DNA of 64,000 nt from Hahellaceae bacterium (GCA_024234575.1 JACKOB010000005.1:434001-498000); one strand, 5' to 3'. Shown: positions 20,691-30,634, counted from the stretch's first letter. The notes: generated by a model not told the origin, from the sequence alone. Numbers and translations: made by a program.

Positions 20691-21044
20691 ATGGGCAAGT
20701 TACTATCTTTACAATCACAAGTAGAACAAACTGTTGGTTCGGCTATCACCAAAGCAGAAGATTTGTACCTTTCATTGATTAAGAAAACATCGGAATTGAC
20801 TGATAATTTCTACGACACAAACAGAACTGCAACAATTAAGGCTTGCAGAAAGCTGCGGGAATTAAACGTTAAGGCCGGTGAAGCAGCAGCGTCTGTGATT
20901 GCCAAAGTTGAAAAAGAGCCAAGCAAAGAAGAGAAAGTTAAAGGTGCTGTAGACAAAGCAGCTAATGTAACGAAAAAAGCGGTAGAAAAAGCAGCGAAAG
21001 TCGCTGGCACCATTGAACGTGCTAAAGATCAAGCAATGGCTTAA
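20691..21044 (+). CDS. Lys/Ala-rich helical protein (phasin- or histone-like), unknown
   Basis: 117 residues after an AAAAAGGAATGACTC leader. Residues 1-65 are amphipathic helix (VEQTVGSAITKAEDLYLSLI); residues 70-117 form a repetitive Lys/Ala/Val tail (KKAVEKAAKVAG) like that of histone-H1-type or phasin-related proteins. No signal peptide or membrane segment. With a wax/storage-lipid synthase in the same window, a granule-associated role is possible, but nothing in the sequence proves it. Strong terminator follows. Confidence 0.6.
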   Translation: MGKLLSLQSQVEQTVGSAITKAEDLYLSLIKKTSELTDNFYDTNRTATIKACRKLRELNVKAGEAAASVIAKVEKEPSKEEKVKGAVDKAANVTKKAVEKAAKVAGTIERAKDQAMA

Positions 21045-21083
21045 TTGCTACGTTTGAAGTGCCGCCAGGGTACAAAATTAAAA

Positions 21084-21119
21084 AGCCCGACCCAGATTAT
21101 GGGTCGGGCTTTTTGTTTT
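21084..21119 (+). terminator. Strong intrinsic terminator, possibly bidirectional
   Basis: Eleven-base stem AGCCCGACCCA / TGGGTCGGGCT with A-run before and T-run after. It lies between two genes that converge (20691 plus strand, 21135 minus strand). Confidence 0.92.
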
Positions 21120-21134
21120 CAAACAACAGACTAT

Positions 21135-22853
21135 TTAGGCTTCCTGATCTCGCATCTGGTACTGCCCTTTCAACGTATAGACTTGCTCGTTGAATATCTT
21201 CTCGAATCGCGCCGCATTCGGCACCGGCGTCTGAATAAAGGTCGCCGCCAGCTCTTTTTGCTTAGCAGAGTTGCTAGGCTTAGTCAGAATATTCACCGCA
21301 TATTTAGAGAAATCACGAACCATAAAGTCGAAAATCTCATCGACTAAATCATCCTCAATGCCTTTAATTGTCTTATTCTCCAATATCAGCTGACCATAAA
21401 CCACCAAGGTAAAGCAGTCACCCAGAGCTAGCAGATAGTCGATATCCTTAGACTGCGCTTCGTCTGGTGTTGCTTTCATCAGAAATGATTTAAAAGCAGC
21501 GATCTGTTCTTTAAAGACATTCACATTAGGCAGGTCAACGCTGTTATAGGCCAGGTTGTAATCATGAAACTGAATAGACGCCAGGCCTTTGGTTGGCCCC
21601 TGATTGAAAAGAAAGTCATCGTTGGCACTGTCGTCACGACGAGGAACCGGCGCAAACTCTGCAGGATTAAAAAAGTAGTTCTTCATAAATTTGATGATCA
21701 GCGCCATATTCACATGCACGGTGCCTTCGAGTTTAGGCAGCATACGAATTTCATGGGCGGCAATTTCGAAGAAGGGTTCTTTTTCAAACCCTTTAGCGGC
21801 AATAATATCCCACAAATGATTAATGACATCCTCACCCTGGGAGGTGACTTTCATTTTTACCATTGGGTTGAACAACAGATAACGGCGATCTTCTGTCGAG
21901 GCAGAACGCATGTAGTCGGTGGCTCTTTCGGCAAATAACTTCATTGCACACAGACGCGCGTAAGCATCGGTAAACAGACGCTTCACATGCGGAAAGTCTG
22001 TGACGTACTTTCCATAAACATTACGGTTTGCGGCGTGATCAATGGCTTCGTAAAATGCATGCTCGCACAATCCGATTGCACCAAACCCCAAATTGAATTT
22101 GCAGATATTGATGGTATTAAGCATGTTGTCCCATGCCTTGCTGCCTTTCTCCATAATATCCGCATCGGTAATGGGATAGTCATCAACACGATATTCCGAG
22201 ACATAGTTCTGCTCGTTTACTGTGTTCTTTACACAGGTATATTTGGGGTGCTTGGCATCAACACCAAAGAAGACATAGTCACCGGAGTCGGACATTTTGC
22301 CGAAGGTTGAGACAATGGCCGCTTCGTTGCCATTGCCAATATAATATTTATCGCCGTTGGCCTTGTAGTTGCCGTCTGCCTGTGGCTCTAGCATCATGTC
22401 TGACGAATAGATATCCGCGCCATGTTCTTTTTCAGACAATCCAAACGCAAATACTTCACCATTTTTTAACAGCTGTGCGGTTTTCTGCTTGATAGCTTCA
22501 TTGCTGCCAAGCCAGATTGGACCCAGACCAAGCATCGACACCTGGAACGTGTACCAGTAGGTAATGCCGTAAAAAGCGGTAATTTCAGCGAAAACGACGT
22601 TACGATACGTATCCCAGCGGGAATCTTCAGCACCATAGCCAGATGGCGTCATCAATGTGGCAAACACCTGGTTTTCTTTCATAAATTCAACGAACTCATG
22701 ATTCCAGATTTTATCGTGCCAGTCTTTTTTGATGCTTTTTAAACCTTTATTTTCCATAAAGTCGATAAGCTTTTGCATCAACTCTTTGGTTTTTGGATCT
22801 TTATACTCGATATTATGTTTCTTTGGGTTAAACAACATAGATTTCGACGACAT
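21135..22853 (-). CDS. Acyl-CoA dehydrogenase
   Basis: FAD-dependent first step of fatty-acid beta-oxidation or a related acyl-CoA oxidation. Motifs follow family order: N-terminal helical domain, then FGLSEKEHGADIYSSDM (flavin/substrate loop), YIGNGNEAAIV, and a C-terminal helical domain with HVNMALIIKFMKNYF. The 572 residues are longer than the typical 380-aa short-chain enzymes, closer to the long DszC/FadE-like branch. No ETF or thiolase gene is adjacent. Chain-length preference cannot be read from the sequence. Confidence 0.88.
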   Translation of the reverse strand: MSSKSMLFNPKKHNIEYKDPKTKELMQKLIDFMENKGLKSIKKDWHDKIWNHEFVEFMKENQVFATLMTPSGYGAEDSRWDTYRNVVFAEITAFYGITYWYTFQVSMLGLGPIWLGSNEAIKQKTAQLLKNGEVFAFGLSEKEHGADIYSSDMMLEPQADGNYKANGDKYYIGNGNEAAIVSTFGKMSDSGDYVFFGVDAKHPKYTCVKNTVNEQNYVSEYRVDDYPITDADIMEKGSKAWDNMLNTINICKFNLGFGAIGLCEHAFYEAIDHAANRNVYGKYVTDFPHVKRLFTDAYARLCAMKLFAERATDYMRSASTEDRRYLLFNPMVKMKVTSQGEDVINHLWDIIAAKGFEKEPFFEIAAHEIRMLPKLEGTVHVNMALIIKFMKNYFFNPAEFAPVPRRDDSANDDFLFNQGPTKGLASIQFHDYNLAYNSVDLPNVNVFKEQIAAFKSFLMKATPDEAQSKDIDYLLALGDCFTLVVYGQLILENKTIKGIEDDLVDEIFDFMVRDFSKYAVNILTKPSNSAKQKELAATFIQTPVPNAARFEKIFNEQVYTLKGQYQMRDQEA

Positions 22854-23146
22854 GTGTTTGGCTCCTTAGGTATTTTTATTTTCCAGCGATCATGCGGATG
22901 ATGAAGTTAACACCTATTAACTTGAAAATAAATTACCGAGATCAAGGAGTAAATGACGAAAACAAAAGATGGTTGCTGCCAAATATCTGCTCCTTTTGGA
23001 GCGATTTTCAGAAAACTGAGCACACACCTAAATGCAGTGTTAACCATTAAAAATGCACTAAAGGCTTTCGGCGAAAACGATTAACTACTATAAATTGTTA
23101 CCTGCCACTCTATCATTAGCGTTCAGGGATACGGCGGCTATCAGCT
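22854..23146. other. Intergenic region
   Basis: About 290 bp between the acyl-CoA dehydrogenase start and the 3' end of the FMN-binding protein gene. It should hold the dehydrogenase promoter; no operator was recognised. Confidence 0.4.
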
Positions 23147-23797
23147 CTAAGTCTTGCGATAGGGACACACCGGCTGCGTTCCATGCCACACGGGCAAGGC
23201 CATATCTTCTGGTTCTTCGCTGGGGCCACCTGTACGGGATTTAAACGAACCTTCGTTAATGGTCAGTTTCATCAACGCAGTCGCTTTTCTTTCCAGCGCA
23301 TTGGGCGGTCTTATTTGTTGCCAACGATCGGCTTCCAGCTGATCAATAATGACTGAAAACGCATGATCAAAATCTTCAGGTTCAACCACCCGACTACCGG
23401 TGCAGTACAGCACCGCCGAGCGATAGTTTGCACTGTGATGATAGGCCGACTTGGACATCACCCACTCACTGCATTCGGCAAAAGAGACACAAAACTCCGC
23501 ACCTTGCTCTAACATTCTCTGTAACCGGCTTTTGTTTGCCACATGAAAATAGAGATCATCATCAACACGCCACACCGTTAACGGAATAATCACCGGCCGG
23601 CCATCTACCACAAATCCGAGGTGCCCTAACTTTAGATCATCGACCAGACGATATACTGATGCTTTATCATAGCTGGCACGCTTAGCGCCCCGCTTTACCG
23701 TACTGCGCGCGGTATGCTTAAAGCTCCCTTCAGGTATCTCCGTTTGCGGCAAACCTGCCTTTATATTCCCTGCGCTGCCCACATCTACGTTGCTCAT
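23147..23797 (-). CDS. Pyridoxamine 5'-phosphate oxidase-like FMN-binding protein
   Basis: Split-barrel flavoprotein of the PNPOx-like/nitroimidazole-resistance group: LGHLGFVVDGRPVIIPLTVW, then LYFHVANKSRLQRML and CVSFAECSEWVMSKS. 216 residues. It diverges from a MocR regulator across a palindromic site, the usual position of a MocR target gene. It may reduce a small molecule or handle a B6 compound; the true PdxH activity is doubtful because the conserved PdxH C-terminal motif is not visible. Confidence 0.8.
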   Translation of the reverse strand: MSNVDVGSAGNIKAGLPQTEIPEGSFKHTARSTVKRGAKRASYDKASVYRLVDDLKLGHLGFVVDGRPVIIPLTVWRVDDDLYFHVANKSRLQRMLEQGAEFCVSFAECSEWVMSKSAYHHSANYRSAVLYCTGSRVVEPEDFDHAFSVIIDQLEADRWQQIRPPNALERKATALMKLTINEGSFKSRTGGPSEEPEDMALPVWHGTQPVCPYRKT

Positions 23798-23882
23798 TTC
23801 ATCCCTCCTTTCACCGCAACTTAGCCACTACTCACGAATCCGTCTCTGCAAACCGTTCCTCAGAATGGTTATTTTGTAGTGC

Positions 23883-23931
23883 AACTGGTATCTTTAAAAG
23901 ATCCAGTTTTATACATATAGTAGTGCCAGTT
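23883..23931. promoter_or_regulatory. Probable MocR operator
   Basis: A 26-bp near-perfect palindrome at 23883-23908, with arms AACTGG and CCAGTT and an inner ATCTTT/AAAGAT pair. An extra CCAGTT half-site lies at 23926-23931. It lies between divergent genes for a MocR regulator and an FMN-binding protein. Two or three half-sites in such a gap are typical of MocR/PdxR-type binding regions. Confidence 0.65.
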
Positions 23932-24000
23932 TTGCATTAAGAAAGCGCGAATAGTTGCACCGTCGTTTTTGGAGCCTGCCTGTTTTTGGGAGCACATAAG

Positions 24001-25479
24001 ATGGAAGTCACATCCCTTAGCGCATTTAGTTTTGATTCGGATACACCACTACAAGCACAATTGCATCGTTTTATCATCGACTGGATTTTCTCCGGACGCC
24101 TTCTACCAGGCACCCGTCTGCCCTCGTCACGCAAGATGGCAGACGAACTTAAGATCAGTCGCAATACCGTAACACTGGTTATCGAACAGCTAAAGTCAGA
24201 AGGATTTCTCGACAGCCAGCCCGGTCGCGGCGTTTACGTGTGCGCTGACCTGCCCTCTCATGGCAAACAACTTGCTGTAGCCCCGATGAAAGTGCCGTCG
24301 ATGCACCCGCGCTGGTCACGCTATGGCAACGCCTTGCTGCAGCAAACACACAGCGAACACTCAACGGCACTCCCATTTACACCGGGTATTCCTGATATCC
24401 AGGATTTTCCACTAGCACTCTGGACATCCATACAACGCAGGCATCAGCATCGCAGAGATTTGCTGGGCTACCACGATGATCAGGGCTATCTGCCACTTCG
24501 CTTGGCACTGGCAGATTACCTCTGTCTGTCTCGGGGAGTGCGCTGCACGTCACAGCAAATTATTATTACTCAAGGGGCGCAACAAGCCATTTCGCTTTGC
24601 GCGCAACTCTTACTGGACGAAGGTGACCAGGTATTAACGGAAGACCCCGGTTATGGCGGTGCACGCAAGGCTTTCATGGCGCGGGGAGCTACAGTGGTTC
24701 CTTGCCCCCTCGGAGAGCACGGTATAAATATCGAACAGCTGCCTGAATACTCATCGAACCAAACAGACTCAGCAAAGCTGTTATATATCACGCCAACACA
24801 CCAGTATCCGCTAGGGGGAATTCTACCTGCAGCCCAGCGTTTGGCATTGCTTGAGTGGGCAACAAACAACAATATCTGGCTGCTCGAAGATGATTACGAC
24901 AGCGAGTTTCATTTTCATCATAAACCGATAGCTTCATTGCAAGGTATGGCAGAAAACAGCCCGGTGTTTTACATGGGAAGCTTCAGTAAAACGTTATTTC
25001 CCGCATTGCGTTTGGGTTACTTAGTTGTTCCGGAAACAATGGTCGCGCCGTTTGTCCAGGCAAAGAGCTATATGTGTGGTGAGACACCAACGCTGACACA
25101 GGCGGTTGTCGCCGATTTTATAAGTGAAGGCCATTTCGTGCGGCATTTACGAAAAATGCGAAAAATTTATGAAGCCAAGTGGCAACATTTACTGCAATTA
25201 ATTACGACCACCCTCACCGGCATTGCCCGACCAATTGCCCAAAGTGCCGGTATGCATCTGGCGATTGAAATACCCGGCATCGACGACAAGCATCTAAAGC
25301 AACAGTTTGCCGCTGCAGGTTTTGGCAGCTCTTCGCTTTCGTCCTATTTTCTTGATAGCAAGGGCTCAAGCACGAAAACCGGCTTAGTGCTCGGCTTTGC
25401 CAACACCACTTCAACAGAGCGAATTCGAGGCGTAAAAGCGCTATCCAGGCTGATTCCACTTTCGTCGCCCCACCCCTAG
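24001..25479 (+). CDS. MocR-family transcriptional regulator (GntR HTH plus aminotransferase-like domain)
   Basis: Residues about 15-75 are a GntR winged helix (SGRLLPGTRLPSSRKMADEL). Residues about 120-490 are a class I aminotransferase fold with the PLP lysine at about 330 in SFSKTLFPALRLGYL and the LLEDDYDSEF aspartate motif. Such proteins sense PLP or a PLP adduct. The ATG at 24001 is preferred (GGGAG eight bases upstream) over a TTG five codons earlier. It probably controls itself and the divergent FMN-binding gene. Confidence 0.9.
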   Translation: MEVTSLSAFSFDSDTPLQAQLHRFIIDWIFSGRLLPGTRLPSSRKMADELKISRNTVTLVIEQLKSEGFLDSQPGRGVYVCADLPSHGKQLAVAPMKVPSMHPRWSRYGNALLQQTHSEHSTALPFTPGIPDIQDFPLALWTSIQRRHQHRRDLLGYHDDQGYLPLRLALADYLCLSRGVRCTSQQIIITQGAQQAISLCAQLLLDEGDQVLTEDPGYGGARKAFMARGATVVPCPLGEHGINIEQLPEYSSNQTDSAKLLYITPTHQYPLGGILPAAQRLALLEWATNNNIWLLEDDYDSEFHFHHKPIASLQGMAENSPVFYMGSFSKTLFPALRLGYLVVPETMVAPFVQAKSYMCGETPTLTQAVVADFISEGHFVRHLRKMRKIYEAKWQHLLQLITTTLTGIARPIAQSAGMHLAIEIPGIDDKHLKQQFAAAGFGSSSLSSYFLDSKGSSTKTGLVLGFANTTSTERIRGVKALSRLIPLSSPHP

Positions 25480-25692
25480 ACACGTCCACCAGAGCAAAGA
25501 TAACAATGTACACTAGATAACAATATTTATAATATTTTTCATCTTATATTTCATACAGATAAACATGTTATAGATATTTTATGCAATATTTAACAATATT
25601 TCAGTATACATATGTACTCTTAAATGAAATAATCCCTCCATCATCAATTAACGTCACTGGTGGTAGTGCTCGACCAGCCGGAGGAGAATATT

Positions 25693-27099
25693 ATGCAACA
25701 GCTATCAAACATGGATGCGACATTCCTGAACCTGGAATCTAAAAGTACGCCAATGCATATTGGCTGCATATTGCAGTTCAGTAATCCGGCTGATGGCAAA
25801 ATGACTTTTGCGCGTTTTAAGAACCATATTGCGTCGCGACTGTCCATTTCACCGGTATTTAGACGAAAGCTGGCCACACTTCCGCTGAATGTCGATCTGC
25901 CTTACTGGGTAGATGACCGGACATTTTCAATCGACAACCATGTGAAAGAACACCGTATTTCTGCCATTAGCTCACAAACGCAAAGAGAGACAATGGTCGA
26001 CCAGTTTTTCAGCGAGACGCTGGACCCGACAATCCCTTTATGGGAAATGCGCTACGTGGATATGGGGAACAGCTTTAACGTGCTAATGAAATTCCATCAT
26101 GCCGCACTTGATGGTAAAGCAGCGGAAAAGATTTTGGCGGGCCTGCTTAGCCCAACATCCACTTCAATAGAAGCTGATGCTGATAGCTGGACCCCCGCCC
26201 CACCCTCTTATACTCAGATGACCGCCAATAAATTAAGAGGCTTGTATCGCAGCCCGAAAAAAATTGCGGCTTTTGGCAAAAGCCTGGGTCACGCCCTGAA
26301 CAACTCCTACAGGCTACGCCAACGCGATAGATCTCATTCGACACCGCCTCACTTTTTTTTGTCACCGGCAACATCCTTCAATGGTGAAGTGAAACACAGC
26401 CGAAGGATTCGCAGTGCGCACCTGTCACTGGATAAAATAAAAGCCATAAAAAGCCTCTATCCAGGCTACACCGTGAATGATGTGGTTTTAGCAATTTGCT
26501 CTGGCGCTGTCAGGCAACACCTGACCAACACAAACAAATTACCCAACACTCCCATAGTCGCGATGGCGCCAGTATCGAAAAGGCTGGATAACACCGATGG
26601 CACCGGGAACTCTATTTCTGCCATGTTAGTGTCTTTAGCCACCGATATCGACTCAGCCACAGATAGATTGCATGCCATTCATCGCAACGCCGTGCAATCC
26701 AAAGAGTACAACAAAGAAGTGAGTATGGAAGAGGTCATCGCCCATCTGCCATCATGGTCATCTTCACTGGTAGTAAAAGCCTATACCCGACTCAGAATTG
26801 GTAAGTGGCTGAAACCGGTTTTTAATATGATTATTACCAATGTGCCAGGCTCACCAGTTCCGCTGTATCTTGATGGTGCAAAACTCAAAAGCATGGAAGG
26901 CATGGCCCCAATTGTTGATGGCATGGGATTAACGATGGTCGTTACCAGCTACCTGGATACGCTGACCATTGCTGCCACCACGACCATCGAGACTGCAAAG
27001 GAGTCGCCTGATCTTGCAGGCTACTTGCAAGCGTCGCTGGATGAGCTTTATGCAGCGGCCACCGCTGATCATCCGACTCAGGCAGTGTCTGGATTTTAA
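25693..27099 (+). CDS. Wax ester synthase / diacylglycerol acyltransferase (WS/DGAT)
   Basis: Makes wax esters or triacylglycerol from acyl-CoA and a fatty alcohol or diacylglycerol, for storage. The catalytic HHAALDG (HHxxxDG) motif is at residues 135-141, and the later ITNVPGSPVPLYL block is also characteristic. The start is the ATG at 25693 behind GGAGGAG; the frame extends to a GTG at 25660. 468 residues is the normal size. No fatty-alcohol-forming reductase is adjacent. It suggests storage-lipid metabolism in the host. Confidence 0.93.
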   Translation: MQQLSNMDATFLNLESKSTPMHIGCILQFSNPADGKMTFARFKNHIASRLSISPVFRRKLATLPLNVDLPYWVDDRTFSIDNHVKEHRISAISSQTQRETMVDQFFSETLDPTIPLWEMRYVDMGNSFNVLMKFHHAALDGKAAEKILAGLLSPTSTSIEADADSWTPAPPSYTQMTANKLRGLYRSPKKIAAFGKSLGHALNNSYRLRQRDRSHSTPPHFFLSPATSFNGEVKHSRRIRSAHLSLDKIKAIKSLYPGYTVNDVVLAICSGAVRQHLTNTNKLPNTPIVAMAPVSKRLDNTDGTGNSISAMLVSLATDIDSATDRLHAIHRNAVQSKEYNKEVSMEEVIAHLPSWSSSLVVKAYTRLRIGKWLKPVFNMIITNVPGSPVPLYLDGAKLKSMEGMAPIVDGMGLTMVVTSYLDTLTIAATTTIETAKESPDLAGYLQASLDELYAAATADHPTQAVSGF

Positions 27100-27243
27100 C
27101 TGGCAGACTAAATTTGGCAGCGACATGCTCAGGATCAAGATAGGTACTATCGATAGTCAGTACGCGCAAGACCGGAAATGTCGCTACCATTTTCATGCCA
27201 TGGTTACACACCATGCCTTCAATACCTTATTACAGCACTGACG
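27100..27243. other. Convergent spacer
   Basis: About 140 bp between the 3' ends of the WS/DGAT and the GltB-like gene. No clear terminator hairpin was found. Confidence 0.3.
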
Positions 27244-28881
27244 TTAACGTAACTTAGTCTCGCGCAACTTAAGCACCTTTTCAGGCGCGTCAAAGGTTGA
27301 CCCATCGACTTCGTTCCAGTATTGCTCGAAGACAAAATGATCTGCCGTTCCGGTTAATAGCTGGCCAGGCTCGACAAAATGAAACAGATCAATATAGGAC
27401 TTCACCTCATTGCTGGAGATACGACGCACAATATGCTCTGGCCCCAGCTCTGACGGGCTCTTCAACCCTGCCGCACCAATGAGATGACCAAGTGCTTCCA
27501 CTGTATGTTTATGAAAGTTATAAACACGCTCACTTTTGTCTGCCACATCAAGCTTTTGACTGCGTGAAGGATCTTGTGTGGCAATCCCAGTTGGACAGCG
27601 CCCGGTATGGCAACTCATCGACTGCACACACCCGAGGGCAAACATGTATCCCCGTGCTGCATTACACCAGTCAGCCCCTAATGCCAGCGTTCGCGCCAAA
27701 TGAAATGCCGAGGTAATTTTACCCGCCGCACCAATTGAAATATGTTCACGCAGATTGGTGCCAATCAGCGTGTTATGTACCAATAGCAGCGCTTCGGTAA
27801 GAGGCGTGCCTAAACGGTTAATAAACTCTACCGGCGCCGCCCCCGTGCCGCCTTCGCCGCCATCCACAACAATAAAATCAGGCCGACGCCCGGTTTTCAA
27901 CATCGCTTTAACAATGGCAAACCACTCCCATGGATGCCCTATTGCCAGCTTGAACCCAACCGGTTTGCCGCCCGACAGCTCCCTAAGCTCATCCACAAAC
28001 TCTAACAGTTCTATGGGGGTACTAAAGGCAGAGTGCATTGCCGGAGAGACCACATCCAAGCCTATTGGTACACCTCTTGCGTCGGCTATCTCTGGCGTCA
28101 CTTTCGCGCCCGGCAAGATACCTCCGTGCCCCGGCTTGGCCCCCTGCGAAAGCTTAATCTCAATCATTTTAACCTGATCAAGCACCGCGTTTTCCGCAAA
28201 CTTCTCGCGACAAAACGAACCATCAACGTTGCGACAACCAAAATATCCCGAGCCGATCTCCCACACCAAATCACCACCAGGTATGCGATGGTAACGAGAA
28301 ATAGACCCTTCCCCTGTATCATGGTAAAAACCGCCTCGTTTCGCCCCGGTATTTAAAGACAGTATGGCGTTTGCGGACAGCGACCCGAAACTCATCGCCG
28401 AAATATTAAAAATACTGGCTTTATAGGGCTTTTTACAGCTTGCACCAATCTCAACCCTAAAATCAGCATCTTCAATATCGACAGGGCGCATCGAATGATT
28501 CATCCACTCGTAGCCTTCCTCATACATCGAGACCAGCGATCCGAAGGGCCGTTTATCGAGAGTGTTTTTAGCACGCTGGTAAACCACAGCACGTTGTTCA
28601 CGGGAGAAAGGCCGTTCTTCGGTATCTGATTCGATAAAATATTGCCTTATCTCTACCCCAAACGACTCAAGAAAATAACGGATATGCGCCAGAATCGGAA
28701 AGTTTCTCATGAGTGTATGCTTACGCTGAAGCACATCACGAGTACCAATCACCGTGAGTATGAAAAATACTGACAACACCCACACCGGCAACTTGCCAAC
28801 TACCACCATCAATAACGAGACAGCAAAGCCAAAAATGCTTACCACATAAGCCCAGTATCGAACAGGAGGAACCCTAATCAT
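27244..28881 (-). CDS. Membrane-anchored FMN-binding glutamate synthase-like protein
   Basis: Corresponds to the FMN/iron-sulfur synthase domain of glutamate synthase (GltB centre) as a stand-alone protein of 545 residues. Two hydrophobic segments at about 8-45 anchor it. The cluster motif C-x5-C-x4-C is present (Cys418, 424, 429), and GAKPGHGGILPGAKVTPEIA and VDGGEGGTGAAP are typical of the flavin site. It lacks the glutaminase (N-terminal) and the GltD-like partner, so it is probably not a classical GOGAT; the reaction of this family is not settled. Confidence 0.88.
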   Translation of the reverse strand: MIRVPPVRYWAYVVSIFGFAVSLLMVVVGKLPVWVLSVFFILTVIGTRDVLQRKHTLMRNFPILAHIRYFLESFGVEIRQYFIESDTEERPFSREQRAVVYQRAKNTLDKRPFGSLVSMYEEGYEWMNHSMRPVDIEDADFRVEIGASCKKPYKASIFNISAMSFGSLSANAILSLNTGAKRGGFYHDTGEGSISRYHRIPGGDLVWEIGSGYFGCRNVDGSFCREKFAENAVLDQVKMIEIKLSQGAKPGHGGILPGAKVTPEIADARGVPIGLDVVSPAMHSAFSTPIELLEFVDELRELSGGKPVGFKLAIGHPWEWFAIVKAMLKTGRRPDFIVVDGGEGGTGAAPVEFINRLGTPLTEALLLVHNTLIGTNLREHISIGAAGKITSAFHLARTLALGADWCNAARGYMFALGCVQSMSCHTGRCPTGIATQDPSRSQKLDVADKSERVYNFHKHTVEALGHLIGAAGLKSPSELGPEHIVRRISSNEVKSYIDLFHFVEPGQLLTGTADHFVFEQYWNEVDGSTFDAPEKVLKLRETKLR

Positions 28882-29003
28882 AAATACTCACCCTTTGTTA
28901 AACAGATTGGTAGCCAGCAGGCTTAAGGAAATTTTGTGGTGACGACGAATACCAAGCATATTATTGCCGCTGAACGCTCGCGGTATTGATAGCTCGCCTC
29001 CAT

Positions 29004-29471
29004 TTAAGAGGACGCTGTCTCGAACTGATGCAGATACACCTTTGCCATTGTCCAGGTGTCGTCCGGATCAATTGCATAGCTAAAGGGTCGGGGGTTTGAT
29101 TCGGCGGCAATAATACTTTCGATGAGGTCATTGGCAATGACTGGATTATAAACCCTGAAAAGCAACTCTCGCGTTTTGCGCCAGGTGATCCGGGCCAACG
29201 GCAAAGCATTACCGGCGCTCAGTAAATCAGACTCCAGTTGCAGGCAGAACGGCTCGATAGCTTTCGCTTCGTGAGACAGCGTCATCCCGCTGGCATCTTC
29301 GGTTTGTAATTCAAGGATCAACGATAACTGCCAGCTGAACAGCTGACGGGCGGTAGCATCAAACGATGCAAGAGATTTATTGACGGCCGCATATACTGGC
29401 GCACCCTCGTCTTCTCGCTGGATTAAGACAAACGAAGGTTCGGGTAGAATTAATTTAGAACTGCTCACCAA
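29004..29471 (-). CDS. DUF695-like protein
   Basis: 155 residues with the layout of DUF695: an N-terminal strand FVLIQREDEGAPVYAAVNKS, then ARITWRKTRELLFRVYNP and a C-terminal DPDDTWTMAKVYLHQ. The start is uncertain: TTG at 29471 or GTG one codon later; no clear ribosome site. Cytosolic. No function is established for the family. Confidence 0.6.
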   Translation of the reverse strand: MVSSSKLILPEPSFVLIQREDEGAPVYAAVNKSLASFDATARQLFSWQLSLILELQTEDASGMTLSHEAKAIEPFCLQLESDLLSAGNALPLARITWRKTRELLFRVYNPVIANDLIESIIAAESNPRPFSYAIDPDDTWTMAKVYLHQFETASS

Positions 29472-29599
29472 GGGCCTCGCTGATTACTATAAGATGATTC
29501 CGGGTAATGTTAGTTACCCGGATTTGGGAGGCAAAGTATACATCTTGATAGTAGCGCAGGCCAATCAGCCATGATCAGACTGGCTTCGGCCACAAAAAC

Positions 29600-30634
29600 T
29601 TAACGCTTCAACAGACAGTCTTCAAAAGTGAACGTTTCACTACGATTTTCTTTGTCTTGATTGCTGAATTGCATCCCCACACCTGTAGATTGCCATTCAT
29701 AATCACTACCGGGGAAGCACAGTCTGACTCCATCTTTATTAAAGACGGAAAAAAACTTTTGATCTCCTGCAGACACATCCAGCTCGGTTACCAGCAATTC
29801 TTTCTCATCTTCGTTATCCGCATTGAGATCATAGGTTGTGCCGGGAACATAAGCAGAGAAAGTGCTGCTAGTTTCAGAGGGAATATAAGCTCCACTGCAA
29901 TAAGAGTCATTGGGATACTCATTGACAAAAGTCTTGATATCGCCAGATGCCAGAAAATCAATCCAATATCTTGAAGATGCTCCACTAGGGGCCAAATAAC
30001 AATGCTCTGACTTATAACATCCGGTAAGTGATTCACTATCGCCAGTCTCACAGGCTGGACGAGGAACACCGTTTACTTTCCAGTCTTCGGGGATAACTCC
30101 TCCAAAGAGGGACAAACGCACATCATCGGTGTAAAACGTATTAAACTCTATTTCCTCTACATCACAACGGGTTTTATCAGTGCTTTCTATGTCGCTATCA
30201 TAGATGCAGGCTTCGAAATACAGAGTTTCGAATTGCGTATCAGCATAGATACGTTCGCCAGCTATTGGCCCCCGGCAATCTACATAATTATATCCAAGGG
30301 CACAAACATAGGAATGCTCTGGGCCACACTCGAAAGAAGCGCCATTGGGATTGGTGGCGCAATTGCGTTTTAATAACTCCCTTTGCTGCGGATATTTGTC
30401 GGTGCCGAGCCAGACGCGCATTTGATAAGTGGAAGAAGGTGATGAGAATCGTACGTTCCAGTTTAAGGAAATTTCCGGTGCACCCTCGACCATATGCACC
30501 GACTTCGTCGCCAGTCCACCTTGGAACACTTCAGCTGACTGAATACTAACACTTCCCGTTTTCTTCCCGCTATCGCTACAACCTGCGAGAATTAGCGACA
30601 TCGCTACAAAAAATATTGAAAAGTAAGACTTCAT
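29600..30634 (-). CDS. Lipoprotein of unknown function
   Basis: From the ATG at 30634 the protein begins MKSYFSIFFVAMSLILAGC, a standard lipoprotein signal with lipobox LAGC. The longer frame to 30709 adds nothing convincing. The mature part has many Cys (RNCATN, FECGPEH, YVCALGYNYVDCRG, TRCDVEE, PACETGD), pointing to several disulfides in the periplasm or at the surface. No domain recognised. Confidence 0.75.
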   Translation of the reverse strand: MKSYFSIFFVAMSLILAGCSDSGKKTGSVSIQSAEVFQGGLATKSVHMVEGAPEISLNWNVRFSSPSSTYQMRVWLGTDKYPQQRELLKRNCATNPNGASFECGPEHSYVCALGYNYVDCRGPIAGERIYADTQFETLYFEACIYDSDIESTDKTRCDVEEIEFNTFYTDDVRLSLFGGVIPEDWKVNGVPRPACETGDSESLTGCYKSEHCYLAPSGASSRYWIDFLASGDIKTFVNEYPNDSYCSGAYIPSETSSTFSAYVPGTTYDLNADNEDEKELLVTELDVSAGDQKFFSVFNKDGVRLCFPGSDYEWQSTGVGMQFSNQDKENRSETFTFEDCLLKR

